Both the position numbers and the translations under genes were made by a program. Positions 32,511-42,475 of a DNA stretch of 64,000 bases are shown piece after piece. The stretch is taken from NCBI GenBank assembly GCA_024509875.1, contig JAMPIV010008521.1, forward strand, positions 310,001 to 374,000, read 5' to 3'. Position 1 is the first letter of the stretch. Each line of letters opens with the position of its first letter. The notes under the pieces are model-generated. The model saw only the letters and a program-made list of their open reading frames with translations. It was not told the origin of the DNA and did no database searches. This DNA comes from Oreohelix idahoensis. Lineage: Eukaryota > Mollusca > Gastropoda > Stylommatophora > Oreohelicidae.

Positions 32511-33328
32511 TATGCAATGGGGCCACCATTAAGTGCCTTTATGATACTGGATTGGATTTTGACTCAGTCGTGAGTTCTCACCTAGTGCATCCAAATCAAT
32601 ATACCCCAGAAACAGTGGAGATCCAAGGGGCGACTAAGGAAGTAGCAACCATGACACTTCCAATTACAAGAATCAATGTAACAACTCGCTATTTTGAAGG
32701 AGTGATTAGAGCAGCAATGATAAACGAACCAATCTACCCTCTGATACTGGGGTGTAGATATGTGTTTTTTGAAAATCCCAAAAGACCAGTGATTATGGCA
32801 GCAGTACAGACCAGGTCACAGTCAAGGAAGGAGGAAGATAACCCAATAAATACTCATCCAGAGGAGATGAGGAAGGCACAGACTGAGGATAGGTCACTAA
32901 AGCCGTGTTTCAGGAAACTCCCAAAAAGCCATATCCCTCCAAACAATGGAGATTTTTATATGAAGAACAAATTAATGTATAGGAAGGCTGGAACTGGATC
33001 AAATGGTCATGGACAGCTAGTTCTTCCTACTTCATATAGGGAAATGGCGATGAAAAGATCACATGTTGTATCAGATGGTAGACATGAGAAAATTGGTACT
33101 ACCAGTCAAAGAGCTGTGAGATTCTATTGGCCAGGCGTAGCTGCAGACATTGCAAAATTTGTGGAGGCCTGTGACCAATGCAACAAGGGAAAGCCAACAC
33201 GTTGGGAAAATCATCAAGACCTACAAAAACACTACGGTGAAAACAGGCCTGAAAATAACAGGAAAAATAAACATGATAAGGTAGACACGGTGGATAGGAA
33301 GACTCATTTTCACACAGTCTTCACATAA
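32504..33328 (+). CDS. Protease and integrase zinc-binding domain (Gmr1-like)
   Basis: The frame opens in a different phase from gag, overlapping its end, and runs to TAA at 33326-33328. Protease: IKCLYDTGLDFDSVVSSHLV with the catalytic DTG, then YPLILGCRYV. After about 110 residues comes an integrase HHCC domain: SHVVSDGRHEKIGTT and FVEACDQCNKGKP. The catalytic D,D-35-E core that should follow is absent. The last 35 residues (after KPTRWENHQ) are low-complexity basic sequence. Expression by frameshift from gag is likely in the intact family. Confidence 0.75.
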   Translation, partial: DVVCNGATIKCLYDTGLDFDSVVSSHLVHPNQYTPETVEIQGATKEVATMTLPITRINVTTRYFEGVIRAAMINEPIYPLILGCRYVFFENPKRPVIMAAVQTRSQSRKEEDNPINTHPEEMRKAQTEDRSLKPCFRKLPKSHIPPNNGDFYMKNKLMYRKAGTGSNGHGQLVLPTSYREMAMKRSHVVSDGRHEKIGTTSQRAVRFYWPGVAADIAKFVEACDQCNKGKPTRWENHQDLQKHYGENRPENNRKNKHDKVDTVDRKTHFHTVFT

Positions 33329-33565
33329 ACCAGGTAGAATGGCCACTATGCGTATTGGACAAAAAGTGACCTCAACCCAGTCCCACCCGACAATCCCTTG
33401 GTCGGAATTCCTGGAACTGGAGGAAAATAGAAGAGAGGGAAGTCCCCTCAATTTGCAACTGAAACTGCGGGGAAACCCCAGTAGGAAAATTGGTAGCGGA
33501 TGGTTGGTGTGTGTTAACATGTTAAAGGGAGAAAATTCACCACCACATTACTTCTAATTACATAA
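33329..33565 (+). other. Segment replacing the integrase core
   Basis: No D, D or E motif of an integrase core is readable in any frame. The stretch contains fragments with repeated 'acccc' and 'gaaaat' phrases and stops. A deletion of about 150 codons, perhaps with filler sequence, is inferred. Confidence 0.55.
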
Positions 33566-35467
33566 ATAAAGGGTCGGCCAAATAAAAGGCCCATAAAAGG
33601 TCCATTGGAAGCCTTATTGAGGACATGGACTGATGAGAAAGCAGAAGAGACTGTAACCTCATCATATCAGTATGTGAAAGAGCTGACCACTCGATTAAAA
33701 ACTGGCTGGAAATTGGCAAATGAAAACCTAAGACAAGCCAGGAAGAAACATGCTGCATATTACAATAGGAAAGCGAAGGATAGGGAGCTGGCTGTGGGGG
33801 AGAAGGTGCTTCTTCTGTTACCCGGCAGCAGCAATAAACTTCAGATTGGATGGCAAGGTCCATACACAGTTCTAGAAAAGGTATCTAGAACTAACTACAA
33901 GATAGACAAGAAAAGAAAGGAGAAAGTCTATCATGTGAACTTTCTTAAGAAATATCATGAAAGAGAAAACCTGGAAGGGACACATTTAATGACATTGGCC
34001 ATAGCCACTGAGATGAAGAATGAACCTCTCACCTCTTACAAATACCCTCTGAAACCCTGTGAAACTCCTGCACAGGTAAAGATCAGTAATCATCTGACAA
34101 AAGGACAGAGGGAGAGGATTCAAAAGGTTCTGGAAAATCATACAGACGTGTTAACGGACAGACCGGGGCACATTAACTTGTTGGAATATGATATGAAATT
34201 ATTAGACCCAACACCCATCTGTATGAGAGCCTATACTATCCCATTCGCAAAAGAGAAAGCTTTAAAAAAGGAGATAGATTATCTGTTACAAGAAGGGATT
34301 ATTTCTCACAGTGAATCTCCTTGTAGCTCAAGTGTGGTATTGTTGAGGAAACCCTCTGGGGAACTTAGACTGTGTATAGATTACAGGAAACTGAATGCTG
34401 TAACAGAAAGTCAGGTGGATCCATTACCTGATACTAACCAACTGTTTGCCAGGTTAAATAAGGCAAAATATTTTTCCAAGGTAGATCTCGGCAAGGGATA
34501 TTACCAGATTCCAGTGAAGCCTGAGATTCTACCTTATCTGGCTTTTAGCACCTCGGAAGGGCACTATGAGTTCAACATGCTGCCGTTTGGATTGAAGAAT
34601 GCTGCGAGCGTGTTTTCCAGAATGATGCGAAAATTAATGGATCCCCTGAAAAACCCATGTATTACAAATTTCATGGATGATATCCTCATCGCTACGGAAA
34701 CCTTTGAAGAACACGTTAACTCTCTGAATATGCTATTTGATAGACTCAGAGAGGCAAAGGTAACTGCTAGACCAACAAAATGTTGTATTGGATGCAAGGA
34801 ATTAGAATTCTTGGGACATACTGTACATCAGGGTAGCATGACCCCTGACCCAAGGAACCTGGAGAAATTGCAGAGAGCACCCCGACCACAAACTAAGAAG
34901 GACGTGAGATCCTTTGTTTCACTTTGTGGGTTTTACCAAAAGTACATTAAAAATTTTAACTCTGTGTGTGCTCCTCTGACGGATTTAACTCGTAAAGGAA
35001 AACCAGATAAAATAGAATGGTCAGCCGAATGCGAGTTGGCATATAATGAGTTAAAGGAAAAACTCACCAGTAAGCCTATATTGAAATTACCTGATTTGAG
35101 TCAGGAATTCGTGGTGAGAACGGACGCTAGTAATGTCGGATTGGGAGCCACATTGTTACAAAGGTCCTCTTCACCAGACGGGGAATTGAACCCAGTTGCT
35201 TATGCCAGCCGCAAGTTAAACAGAGTGGAACAAAACTACTCAACTATTGAAAAAGAATGTTTGGCTTTAGTCTGGGCGATCAAGAAATTCCAGATCTATC
35301 TGTATGGTAGACCTTTCGTGGTACAAAGCGATCATCACCCCTGGTTTTTCTTGCTCAGGCAAAACATGGTAATGCCCGTTTGTAAAGGTGGTTACTCCTC
35401 ATTCAACCTCACTCGTTTACCATTGAGTACATTCCTGGATCGCAGAACGTTGGGGCACATTTCTTGA
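33566..35467 (+). CDS. Integrase C-terminal domain, RT and RNase H (Gmr1-like)
   Basis: One open frame, same phase as the protease, running from 33566. It starts KRPIKGPLEALLRTW and continues through the integrase C-terminal GPY-type module (KVLLLLPGSSNKLQIGWQGP, YHVNFLKKY) at about residues 60-130. RT follows: LCIDYRKLNAV, FSKVDLGKGYYQIP, MLPFGLKNAASVF and catalytic FMDDILIA (Phe in place of the usual Tyr). RNase H shows VRTDASNVGLGATLL, STIEKECLALVWAI and VVQSDHHP. A one-base change near 35340 shifts the last part; the other frame gives GSQNVGAHFLSRHPP and ends at about 35511. Integrase upstream of RT is the key observation. Confidence 0.85.
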   Translation: MKGRPNKRPIKGPLEALLRTWTDEKAEETVTSSYQYVKELTTRLKTGWKLANENLRQARKKHAAYYNRKAKDRELAVGEKVLLLLPGSSNKLQIGWQGPYTVLEKVSRTNYKIDKKRKEKVYHVNFLKKYHERENLEGTHLMTLAIATEMKNEPLTSYKYPLKPCETPAQVKISNHLTKGQRERIQKVLENHTDVLTDRPGHINLLEYDMKLLDPTPICMRAYTIPFAKEKALKKEIDYLLQEGIISHSESPCSSSVVLLRKPSGELRLCIDYRKLNAVTESQVDPLPDTNQLFARLNKAKYFSKVDLGKGYYQIPVKPEILPYLAFSTSEGHYEFNMLPFGLKNAASVFSRMMRKLMDPLKNPCITNFMDDILIATETFEEHVNSLNMLFDRLREAKVTARPTKCCIGCKELEFLGHTVHQGSMTPDPRNLEKLQRAPRPQTKKDVRSFVSLCGFYQKYIKNFNSVCAPLTDLTRKGKPDKIEWSAECELAYNELKEKLTSKPILKLPDLSQEFVVRTDASNVGLGATLLQRSSSPDGELNPVAYASRKLNRVEQNYSTIEKECLALVWAIKKFQIYLYGRPFVVQSDHHPWFFLLRQNMVMPVCKGGYSSFNLTRLPLSTFLDRRTLGHIS

Positions 35468-35571
35468 GTAGGCACCCACCTGCAGAACACCAGGATACTC
35501 ATAAATCCTAGTTGAGTTAATTTGATCGGGATTTTTAACACAGATTATAAAGCTGCATTGGGATGCAGGCT

Positions 35572-35587
35572 TTTAACAGGGGAGATA
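35572..35587 (+). promoter_or_regulatory. Polypurine tract of Gmr1-like element
   Basis: ACAGGGGAGATA lies directly before the right LTR, in the position where plus-strand DNA synthesis is primed. Confidence 0.7.
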
Positions 35588-37954
35588 TGTGATAAAGTCA
35601 ATCCGTTTAACACCCCGCTCAAATTCCCCGATTCAAAAATCTAGTAACGAAAAATTACACCCTATAAACCCCACTATTATATTTGAAAATTGCCAAGGAC
35701 ATGGTCAATCGTACCGCTAAGAATTGGACACAATAATTGAAATTGTTCTACTATTATCGTTTAAAAGGGTTACCACCCGCAAACGCATTCAACCACATCC
35801 TAATATTTAATGAAGGGCGTAGCTAATCTATAAATAACTACAGCATTTGAAATTTGGTCCCAAGGCCATCGCCTATTCAAACCGTTAACGATTGGCAAGC
35901 GTACATGTCCCACCCCCAACAAACACACATACTTTTTCTACCCTTCCCAATTTTTATGAACGAACGCAGGTAAGCTTGGCAATTGACCAAAATTGTCACC
36001 TCGTTTCGCACGAGGAAAGGAGAGGTCGATGACAATGAAACTAAAACCAAATCTGTACGGGGCGGAGGGGGACAAGCTTAGATAATGTATTGCTTTCTAA
36101 ATAAAGAGAGTAAATAAAAGGGATGTTCTGAATGATAGCGCTAATATTATTTAATATCTTACCATAACAATTTCCCTTATATTACGTCATCTTGCCTTAG
36201 AAAATCTATTTGGTTAGGAAGAAAGAGTAAATAATTACATTAAAATTACATAGATGAAAACGATGAAAAATAGTTAGATGAAAACTAGATAGGATGATAG
36301 AGGCCAAAGGGCAGTTTAATAATCAATTTCAACTTTTGAAATCGGTCCATAAATGGCTGAGATATGACAGAAATAAAAAATAAATAAAATCAGACTAGCA
36401 AACGCACTGATTCACACTCAATGTTTGGGGTTTTCAAAAGAGTCAAATTTTGGACGCGTTGTTTCATTGGCTAGTGAGATTGATAACATGTAACGCATTC
36501 TAGGCTAGAATGCCATTTGAAAATTATAACCGCAGTGCCAAGATGAGAACAGAAGGGGAGCTTTTCTGAATAAGTTTTTACCTTCTGGACGACAGCAGTC
36601 TGAATTTTGTGCCATCATTCTGCTAGTCATCTGGTTCATTGTGTGAATGATTCATTATTTGCGGTAAGAGAAATGACTTTATTAATTTTATATGTATGTA
36701 CAGGCCACAAGGGTGTGAGCCATAAATTTGTGTTGTACGACATTGCCATTGGAAAAGAATTACGACATCCTAGCAAGCACATGCCTAAGCAGACTTGGGG
36801 AGGGGGGATGAATTTACATTGTGTTTGCATATTACCATTACAAATCATACGATTGTAAGTCCAGAAACTACTGGCAGTCTTCTGCAGGCCACAGTGTTCC
36901 AGTAACCCTTGGAAAAAATAAATAGGATGTCATACTAAAAGAGTTAACAGATCACTAGAAAGAGAAAAAGAAAAGTGTGTACCCCAGCTGATGATATGGA
37001 AGATAACAAAGGTTTAAAGTGACAGGGGCGTTGAAGCCATGTGGGAAGGAGAAGGTACCCACTGAGTGTGAAGAAGTCACATAAAATTAGGGACTGAAGC
37101 TATTGGTTAGCACATGCAACTGATCATAAAGAATGCTTAATGATGTTTAGTTGTTAGTTGTGGAGATATATAAAAAGTGTACTTAGGGAGGAATTGTTCC
37201 TCTTGTTGCAGGGTTGCATCACCTATTACCACGTGAGACATAACCTGGAGCTGCAAAATACGAGGCAACTTGCAGGTTGCTTATACTTTGAAGTCAAACT
37301 GTAGTAGCCGCCTCCAGAAGACACTGCTGTGAAAGAGTGTGCAGTATTTCCAGCAAGCCATCCACTTTCAACTGAAAAATAAGATAAGCCCAAAACTTGA
37401 GGGCTCATGACATCTCATTATATTTTATTCTCCACATTTTCAATAAACTTTCTTGTGACGTGATGAGAAGACCAGTCCCTCACACTAGTGACATCTCTTA
37501 AGACATTATTACGTCAGCAGGGGATTCAATTATAGAAAACATTTTAGTAATAACATTTATGGATAAGATGTCCTTCCTATTTATTTAACTTTGTATATAA
37601 ACACATTTCCTTTTGAGTTGGACATTCCTGTTTCCAAAAAATTGAGGATCAGGAAAATAAAAATTGTAAAGTAATTTTATAACTTTAACCACTCTCTTAC
37701 TTAAGTTCATTATATTGAGTTACAGTTGTGTTTAAGTTATCATCATATCACCACACATACATTACCCTAGACACGTAGCCATATAACATAATAGAACCTA
37801 AAATATTACACAGAGTGAGATCTGAGAGTGGTAGCGGTTAGGTACCCTGAGAATACGTCATCATCATCAACTATTAGACTGAGGGACTTACATGGCTTGA
37901 CCTCACTCTGTTGACTCTTACTTTGTAACATCAATAACCTCTAAAACCACCACA
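35588..37954 (+). repeat. Right LTR of Gmr1-like element
   Basis: Collinear with the left LTR over its full length, with small differences. TATATAAAA at 37167-37175 and AATAAA at 37442-37447 are conserved. It is followed by the ACCAT duplication and by resumed LINE sequence. Confidence 0.9.
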
Positions 37955-37959
37955 ACCAT

Positions 37960-40181
37960 ACTAGATGGGGTGGAGTTATCGGAAGATATGGAGAAGATAC
38001 TCTCAATGACAATGGAAAGCGACTCCTTAGATTCTGCAGTGAGCAGAATCTAATCATTACAAACACAAAGTTACCCCATAAGCGCATACATGCATACACT
38101 AGATGTGAACCAACACAGAATGATAAGTCAGTGATCGACTGTGCCATTGTTAGGAGGAGCTCATTCAAATATGTCCGGGATGCTAGAGTCTGGAAGGGGC
38201 CAGAGATTGGAAGTGATCACTACCTGCTTACAATCAAAAGAACAACTGAAAGTGTTGCTCAGCCTAGGAACTGCCCAACATCAAGCAAGTAAACAAACAA
38301 GTAAAATGAGCATTAAGACCTACAAGCTGAGAGAGCCAGAAATTAAGACCAGATACCAGGGGCTTATTGCTACAGTGGTGAGAAACACAGAAGAACAACC
38401 TGATGACTTGGAAACCCTCTGGCTTAAATTCAAGGACATCATAAAGACAGCTGCTGCAGAAGCATGTGGTGAAGTCCGACTTGGGAACAAGAGAAAGAGG
38501 ACACCTTGGTGGACAGAGGAAGTCAAAGAGAAAATAAGAGAGAAGAAAATGGCATGGAAACAATACTTAGGAGCTACAAACACAGCAGGACAAATAGAGA
38601 AATATAGAGAATATATGATACTCAGAACAGAAGCAAAGAACAAGGTGCTAGCAGCAAATCAGAAGTCCTGGGAAAAATTTGGAGAAAAGCTAAAAAAAGA
38701 TGCGCAAGAAAACCAGAAATTGTTCTATAGGACCCTAAAGAACATGAGGAAGGAAAAACAATGCCCTCTCAAATTTATAAAGGACAAGCAAGGCAAATTG
38801 CTTACGGCCCCGAAGGAAGTAATGGAAAGATGGAAAGAATATTTCTCAGAACTCCTTGATGGTGAGCAAGGTCAAGCATCAGAAATGATAACCAATGGTG
38901 ATGAAGATGACATAAAGATGGAAGAACTGAAGGCATCACAGGAAAAAATCAAGATGAGCAAAGCAGCAGGGCATGGTGATATAACACCAGAAATGGTTAA
39001 GTACATGGGAGCATCAGGCGACCTATTACTCTTAAGGGTTCTACAGGCAGCATGTACAAGACCATACCAAAGGATTGGGAGATTGCCATCATTACACCAA
39101 TTTTCAAAAAGGGTGACAATCGACAATGCGGAAACCATAGAGGCATATCACTTCTCAGTGACCCTGGTAAAATCTACTCTAGAATCCTAGAGCAGAGACT
39201 ACGACGCCTAGCTGAGCCACAATTGGATGAGGTCCAGTGTGGATTCCGAGCAAACCGAAGTACTCAAGACCTAATCTTCACACTCAGACAGCTGAGTGAA
39301 AAGGCTCTTGAGTATAAGAGTGAGTTCCATCTTTGTTTCATAGATCTGGAAAAGGCGTTTGACAGGGTCCCCTTGAGCAAACTTTGGGACTGTTTGGCAA
39401 GGAAGAACATTCCAGCACCTCTGATTCATGCTATATATACAGAGCTTCTACAAGTCTTGCAGAAATTAAGTGAGGACAGCAATCCATAAGTCAGAAGAGT
39501 TCAGGACCACCACTGGTGTAAGACAAGGTGATATCCTGTCACCTTATCTTTTCATACTCCTCATGGACGATGTTATAAAGGCATGTAAGGAGAGAACAAG
39601 AAAGTATTCAGTGGGGTACTGGAAGATGAGACAGGTATGTATTTCTGCAGCTGGGAGACTTTTTCAGGCCATAAATCGAGGATTCCTCAGCAAGAGAGAG
39701 GTTGGTAAGAAAATGAAGGTGGCTGTATACCGCTCCACCTATGTCCCAGTCTTGACATATGGATGCGAGTCATGGGTAATGACTACAACCCACAAAAACC
39801 AGATCCAAACGTCAGAAATGCGGTATCTTAGGAAGGTGGTTGAAGTAACAAGAAGAGACATCTTCCGCAACCAGACGATACGTCAAGGCCTAAAATCCCA
39901 CCCCCTGCAGACCCAAGTAGAACAGTCCCAACTAAGATGGTTTGGCCATGTCTGCAGAATGGGAGTAGATCGGCTACCACGACAAGCATGGGAAACAAAG
40001 AGCCAGGGATCTAGACCCCCAAGACGACCCAGAGTTCGCTGGGATGACAACATCAGTCAATCTTTGAAGGACCGAGGACTAGAATGGAACCAGGCCAGGA
40101 GGAAGACAGCCGATATGATTGTCTGGCGCTCTCTCTTCCAAACCTCTACACCTCACGGTAGAAGGGGAACGATTAAGTAAG
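37960..40181 (+). pseudogene. LINE endonuclease end and reverse transcriptase (broken)
   Basis: The endonuclease resumes with TRWGGVIGRYGEDTLNDNG and ends with the catalytic GPEIGSDHYLL (SDH motif). A connector rich in Lys/Glu follows, then RT in shifting frames. Early motifs are AIITPIFKKGDNRQCGNHRG, CGFRANRSTQDLIFTL, LCFIDLEKAFDRVP and GVRQGDILSPYLF. The segment holding the catalytic YADD is missing: LMDDVIKACKERTRK is followed directly by thumb sequence. The conserved C-terminal part (YGCESWVMTTTHKNQIQTSE, RWFGHVCRM, GRPRVRW-like) is intact to the stop. At least three frame changes. The element resembles RTE/CR1-like insect LINEs. Confidence 0.8.
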
Positions 40182-40191
40182 TATTTATTTT

Positions 40192-40953
40192 ACTTTGTAA
40201 ATATAAATAATCATACATTTTTCCATCTTCCACCACCCATTTCTCATTACAAGGCTAGATAGATGTACATAATAAATTATGAAATTGTACTCATTTGACT
40301 TGGTAAATTTTTAACTGTTAAATTTTGAGTTACTTTTTCTAATTTAAGTATATTATCACATAGGGTTACTATAGCGAAAGTGGCGCAGTATACTTCTGAA
40401 GTCTAAATATGTTGTCCAGCTCAGAGTATTCACAGCCGTAACTCATTTGTGATACCCGTGTACTTCTCTGGCACAGGGACTTCATAATTTCCGGAGAGAA
40501 ATTCGACTTCTTCTCTACCACCATCATCGCACTAGAAAAACCTTTCGCCACACTGCCAACGTTTTTCTGTTTGAGCCGGTCTTCGTTTACCTTTGTTAGT
40601 ATAAATATGGTGTTCCTTTTTAGAAGGATTTTTTTTTAAATTATCATTATTTATTTATTTATTTATTTTTTTGCGAGGAGGTAAAGAGAACCTATTGTCT
40701 AATATGAAATTTTCCGCAATTTGAAACCATGCCGAACTGACAGTGTTCTGGACCCTGGGGCAATAAGCGTCACTGGCCCTTAAACACCTATCCAAAGTAG
40801 ACAGAGGCTATGGCAGAGTGGGCCTCTGCTGCTGTGGGCCCTCGGGCATTGCCCGATAGCCCACTCCGTTCCTACTTAAAACTATCTATTCTGCTTGTGG
40901 GGGAGTTTTTATGTCGGAGAATAACTATTACAGCAATATAAACAATATAAACA
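40192..40953. other. Spacer with local duplication source
   Basis: No gene recognised. 40620-40680 is T-rich low complexity (TTTATTTATTTA). The segment at about 40776-40855 (cacctatccaaagtagacag ... ggccctcgggcat) recurs almost exactly at 41817-41885. Confidence 0.6.
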
Positions 40954-41340
40954 CAGTGGAAGTAGAGGCGTAACAAAGGGGCAGGGGTGGGTGAACGTCT
41001 CAGGTGCCGCAGGAGGGGGCGCCAAAATGTCAGGTAGTTTCTCTGCGAACGCATATGTCCTATTAACACACTCCGAATCATGTCTTTCTCCACCGATTCT
41101 GTCATTTTCACTTTCGTCTTCATATCCAAAACATTCTTTTTCTCCGCTATATGATCACAGCTAATGTTAGTGACCGGCTGAACTTCCTCTCGTAGGCAGA
41201 AAACCTATACACTACTTATCTCTTTCCCGAAACCCATGTTGCACAACTTTTATTTGTCCAGAAGTTTAAACCAGGGCGAACTGACAGTGTTCATTGGCCC
41301 TTAAACACCTATCCAAGTCGGTCACATTTTCCGCTTATGT

Positions 41341-42125
41341 TCTTCGCATTAAAAAACTGCATCTTTGCAAACACTGTCACTAGCATTGTTAAGTTCTCTT
41401 TCGAGAGACTCCAAATAAAGTGCAACATTTTTTATGTTCATTGATGGACCGTGTAAACATTTTTGTACGCGGTCAATTTTTCCAAGAATTTGATGCCAGA
41501 AATAAAGCAAGACTAGAAAATTGAAAGTGAAGACATTGTGAAGCAGACTGTATTCCTTGCTTCTTGTTAAAATGCCCGAGGGCGCACAGGTCAAGACCGT
41601 ACTCCACCTCCACGTGGTGGTCCTGGAAACAGTCTGCAGCAATGCAGTCTGGCTGAGCGAGTATGGATCGAAATGGGAAGGCAAACCCGGTCCCTAAAAA
41701 ATGCCGTGCTGAAGTCGGATGTGTCGACCGAAAGGTGCAGATATCACAGCTACGGCGTAAACAGACACAACGCAACCACCGTCCTTTTCAGGGCGAACGA
41801 GGAAGAAGAAGAAGAAACACCTATCCAAAGTAGACAGAGGCTATGGCAGAGTGGGCCTCTGCTGCTGTGGGCCCTCGGGCATTTTAACAAGAAGCAAGGA
41901 ATACAGTCTGCTTCACAATGTCTTTACTTTCAATTTTCTAGCCTTGCTTTATTTCTGGCATCAAATTCTTGGAAAAATTGACCGCGTACAAAAATGTTTA
42001 CAAGATCCATCAATGAACATAAAAAATGTTGCACTTTATTTGGAGTCTCTCGAAAGAGAACTTAACAATGCTAGTGACAGTGTTTGCAAAGATGCAGTTT
42101 TTTAATGCGAAGAACATAAGCGGAA
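41341..42125. repeat. Inverted repeat of about 250 bp with 280-bp spacer
   Basis: 41341-41588 and 41868-42125 are reverse complements with only a few mismatches. The arms are hAT-like coding sequence (LYLESLERELNNASDSVCKD in both). The spacer holds a GAA-tailed retroelement end and a copy of 40785-40855. A transcript across it would form a very long hairpin. It might arise from template switching at the retroelement insertion. Confidence 0.9.
41590..41816 (+). repeat. Dispersed retroelement end with (GAA)n tail, copy 2
   Basis: Reverse complement of 23641-23910 with high identity. It ends GGGCGAACGAGGAAGAAGAA on the plus strand. It lies between the arms of the inverted repeat. Confidence 0.75.
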
Positions 42126-42239
42126 AATGTGAAATCAAAGTTGAAAGTCGATGTGTGACACCCGGTGAACTAGCACAAGACATTATATATACTGTTCAAA
42201 AAAAGAAACGCAACATTATTGCAGTGGTAAAGGACACCA

Positions 42240-42327
42240 AGCAGTGGTGGACCCTGTCTGCTGATGCTTCCACCATGGCACCCCTACGACCCATGACGGG
42301 TTACGGGTTGAGATGAGATGATGAATG
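42240..42327 (+). mobile_element. Very short LINE 3' end in Tc1 element
   Basis: About 87 bp, encoding the last residues MAPLRPMTGYGLR and the tail GATGAGATGATGA. It is flanked by GGACACCAA (42231-42239 and 42328-42336). It belongs to the same LINE family as 42601-43327, opposite orientation. Confidence 0.85.
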
Positions 42328-42475
42328 GACACCAAATTTCAAACTTGTACCAAAATTTTATTTTACGGAATTAATGTTTCAATCTTGGCATGAAGAAACA
42401 TTCAGACTTTAACAATGAAATGATGTTCATTAAATTTGGTTTTGACTTTTATTCTTTGCGACTGGGGCCTCCGTT

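Larger units (their letters stand above)
28681..37954 (+). mobile_element. Gmr1-like LTR retrotransposon (integrase before RT), 9.27 kb
   Basis: LTRs of 2368 and 2367 bp flank gag, protease, integrase pieces, RT and RNase H. It is bounded by the target duplication ACCAT (28676-28680 and 37955-37959) and lies in a LINE endonuclease. Domain order PR-INT-RT-RH with a Gypsy-type RT is the hallmark of the Gmr1 group; the gag has the SCAN-like segment also linked to that group. The integrase catalytic core is missing, gag has stops and RNase H a frameshift, so this copy is not autonomous. By eye the LTRs differ at roughly 2 percent, so the insertion is fairly recent. Confidence 0.85.
28468..40181 (+). 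mobile_element. APE-type LINE, 5'-truncated, split by an LTR element
   Basis: The two halves (28468-28680 and 37960-40181) join exactly when the LTR element and one ACCAT are removed, giving continuous endonuclease sequence across the junction. The LINE is truncated inside its endonuclease and ends with a TAAGTAAG tail. TATTTATTTT at 28458-28467 and 40182-40191 may be its target duplication, but both lie in low-complexity DNA. Related ends lie at 47347-47497 and 62993-63427. Confidence 0.8.

Noticed and set aside
41341..42125. Terminal inverted repeats of a transposon
   Set aside because: The arms are internal hAT coding sequence and have no flanking duplication at their outer ends.
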